From Scalindua_A sp046757465 (lineage in GTDB: Bacteria > Planctomycetota > Brocadiia > Brocadiales > Scalinduaceae), in the NCBI GenBank assembly GCA_046757465.1, contig JBHHYH010000010.1:1-64000 (forward strand): a stretch of 64,000 nt of DNA, in the 5' to 3' direction. The stretch's first letter is position 1; each line of letters opens with the position of its first letter. The notes beneath the pieces were generated by a model. The model had not been told where the DNA came from. It made no database searches and was given only the letters and a program-made list of their open reading frames with translations. Below, piece by piece: positions 62,706 to 64,000 of the stretch. Both the position numbers and the translations under genes were made by a program.

Positions 62706-64000
62706 TCATAGAATATATTTAGTCAAATCTTCATCTTTTACTATTTCTTTCATCTTTTCTCGTACGTATTTGGCATCGACTACTATGTCCTTACCGTTTA
62801 ATTCAGGGGCATCAAAAGAATCATCCTCCAACAATTTTTCCATAACCGTATGCAATCTTCTTGCGCCAATACTCTGACCCCTTCTGTTTATCTTAACAGC
62901 AATATCGGTTATCTCGTCAATTGCATCTTCTTCAAATCGAAGTTTTACTCCTTCGGTCCTCAATAGTTCTGTATATTGTTTTATAAGTGCATTCTTAGGC
63001 TCTGTCAGAATTCGGATAAATTCTTCTTTTCCCAAATCCTTTAGTTCAACTCTGATCGGAAATCTTCCCTGAAGTTCGGGTATTAAATCTGAGGGTTTAG
63101 AAACATGAAATGCACCAGCAGCTATGAAAAGGATCCGATCCGTCTTAATCATGCCGTATCTGGTGATAACAGTAGAGCCCTCTACTATTGGTAATATATC
63201 TCTTTGCACCCCTTCACGTGATATATCAGGACCGTGTCCGGACTCACGACTTGCTATTTTATCCAGTTCATCTATAAATATTATCCCCGTATTTTCTGCA
63301 CTATATAAAGCCTCCTTAATAACCTTTTCTTTGTCAATCAACTTTTCCGCTTCTTCTTGCTTAAGAATCTTTCGTGCTTCACTTATTGGAACTTTCTTTA
63401 CTTGTGACCGTGCCGGAATCATTTTTTCAATAACATTCTGAAAATCAACACCTATCTCCTCAATTCCAGCAATAATGCCTTGCATAACCACAGGTCTTTC
63501 CTGAACCTTAATTTCCACCATACGGTCTTCGAGTTTTCCCTGCTTCAATTTGTTTCTAAACTTCTCACGAGTAGTTTTTTGTTCTTCAACAATTCCAGTC
63601 TCACTTTCAGTGACTTCTTTTTTTTCAGGTAGTGGCAAAAGCAAATCCAGCAATCTTTCATCTGCATTTGCCTCTGCTTTCACACTAACCTTTTCCATCT
63701 GTTCCGTTCTAACCATATTAACTGCTATTTCTACAATATCCCTGATCATTGACTCTACATCGCGCCCATGATAACCCACTTCTGTATATTTAGAAGCTTC
63801 AACCTTCAAAAAGGGTGCCTTGACCAAGCTTGCTATCCTTCGTGCTATTTCAGTTTTTCCTACACCAGTTGGACCTATCATTATAATATTTTTAGGTATA
63901 ATCTCTTCACGTAGTTCATTAGAAAGCTGCAATCTCCTCCATCGGTTTCTAATCGCAATTGCAACTGCCTTTTTGGCATCCTTTTGACCTACTATATACC
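62706..64000 (-). CDS. hslU: ATP-dependent protease ATPase subunit HslU (5' end outside window)
   Basis: The gene runs off the window; the reading frame stays open to 64000 (YIVGQKDAKKAVAIAIRN is visible upstream of MQLSNELRE). Walker A is GPTGVGKTEIARRIA, Walker B IIFIDELDKIA, and the HslU I-domain lies between (LLPLPEKKEVTESETG and on). The C-terminus DEDLTKYIL is typical of the tail that docks in HslV. It unfolds substrates for the HslV peptidase, which is not in the window but usually lies directly upstream of hslU. Confidence 0.95.
   Translation of the reverse strand, partial: YIVGQKDAKKAVAIAIRNRWRRLQLSNELREEIIPKNIIMIGPTGVGKTEIARRIASLVKAPFLKVEASKYTEVGYHGRDVESMIRDIVEIAVNMVRTEQMEKVSVKAEANADERLLDLLLPLPEKKEVTESETGIVEEQKTTREKFRNKLKQGKLEDRMVEIKVQERPVVMQGIIAGIEEIGVDFQNVIEKMIPARSQVKKVPISEARKILKQEEAEKLIDKEKVIKEALYSAENTGIIFIDELDKIASRESGHGPDISREGVQRDILPIVEGSTVITRYGMIKTDRILFIAAGAFHVSKPSDLIPELQGRFPIRVELKDLGKEEFIRILTEPKNALIKQYTELLRTEGVKLRFEEDAIDEITDIAVKINRRGQSIGARRLHTVMEKLLEDDSFDAPELNGKDIVVDAKYVREKMKEIVKDEDLTKYIL

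Overview
The window looks like a chromosome segment of an anammox-type planctomycete (order Brocadiales; 'Ca. Scalindua', Brocadia or Kuenenia-like). This is inferred from the AT-rich composition combined with a complete carbonyl branch of the Wood-Ljungdahl pathway, an Amt ammonium transporter, NfeD/FloA membrane proteins and large secreted SBBP-repeat proteins. No 16S or hydrazine gene is present to settle the taxon.

Layout. 1-7.5 kb: a decayed four-helix-bundle gene, an AIR synthase/HypE-like protein, hflK-hflC, a TonB/ExbB/ExbD energiser and mazG. 7.5-9.7 kb: a long regulatory leader with two possible short transcripts, then amt and a strong terminator. 9.8-18.2 kb: an M20 amidohydrolase, a histidine phosphatase overlapping a family B DNA polymerase, a solitary 1250-residue nuclease-like/STAND NTPase protein (probable anti-phage defence) and tRNA-Leu(CAA). 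18.4-24.8 kb: an nfeD-nfeD-floA operon (minus strand) and a two-component system with a sigma-54 activator. 25-30.4 kb: envelope sugar genes (ugd, uxs, a sulfotransferase), two PilZ proteins and a thioesterase.

30.6-42.3 kb: one long minus-strand operon, cooC-acsA-acsB-clpP-acsC-acsV-cooC-like-acsD-acsE, encoding CO dehydrogenase/acetyl-CoA synthase, its corrinoid protein, methyltransferase, reactivating ferredoxin and nickel-insertion ATPases. A clpP gene with a poly-glutamate N-terminus is embedded in it. 42.5-46.3 kb: a HAD phosphatase/polyprenol-kinase fusion, ruvX, a U32 peptidase and a RelBE-like module with a frameshifted toxin.

46.7-54.3 kb is the most unusual region. Minus-strand secreted-protein genes (an SBBP/MopE/post-COAP protein, a FIMAH protein and a small exported protein) alternate with repeats. 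Three related leader elements resemble the cyclic-di-GMP-I (GEMM) riboswitch; two are followed by a shared terminator-like hairpin just upstream of a secreted-protein gene. Paired TAGAGT-N4-ACTCTA dyads and two inverted copies of a 111-115 bp palindromic element also lie here. With two PilZ proteins elsewhere, this suggests c-di-GMP control of surface proteins. 54.5-64 kb: lplA overlapping a radical SAM gene (possible LipS-type lipoyl synthesis), lipoprotein and lipase-like hydrolases, a metallophosphatase, a duplicated promoter/leader module and the 3' part of hslU.
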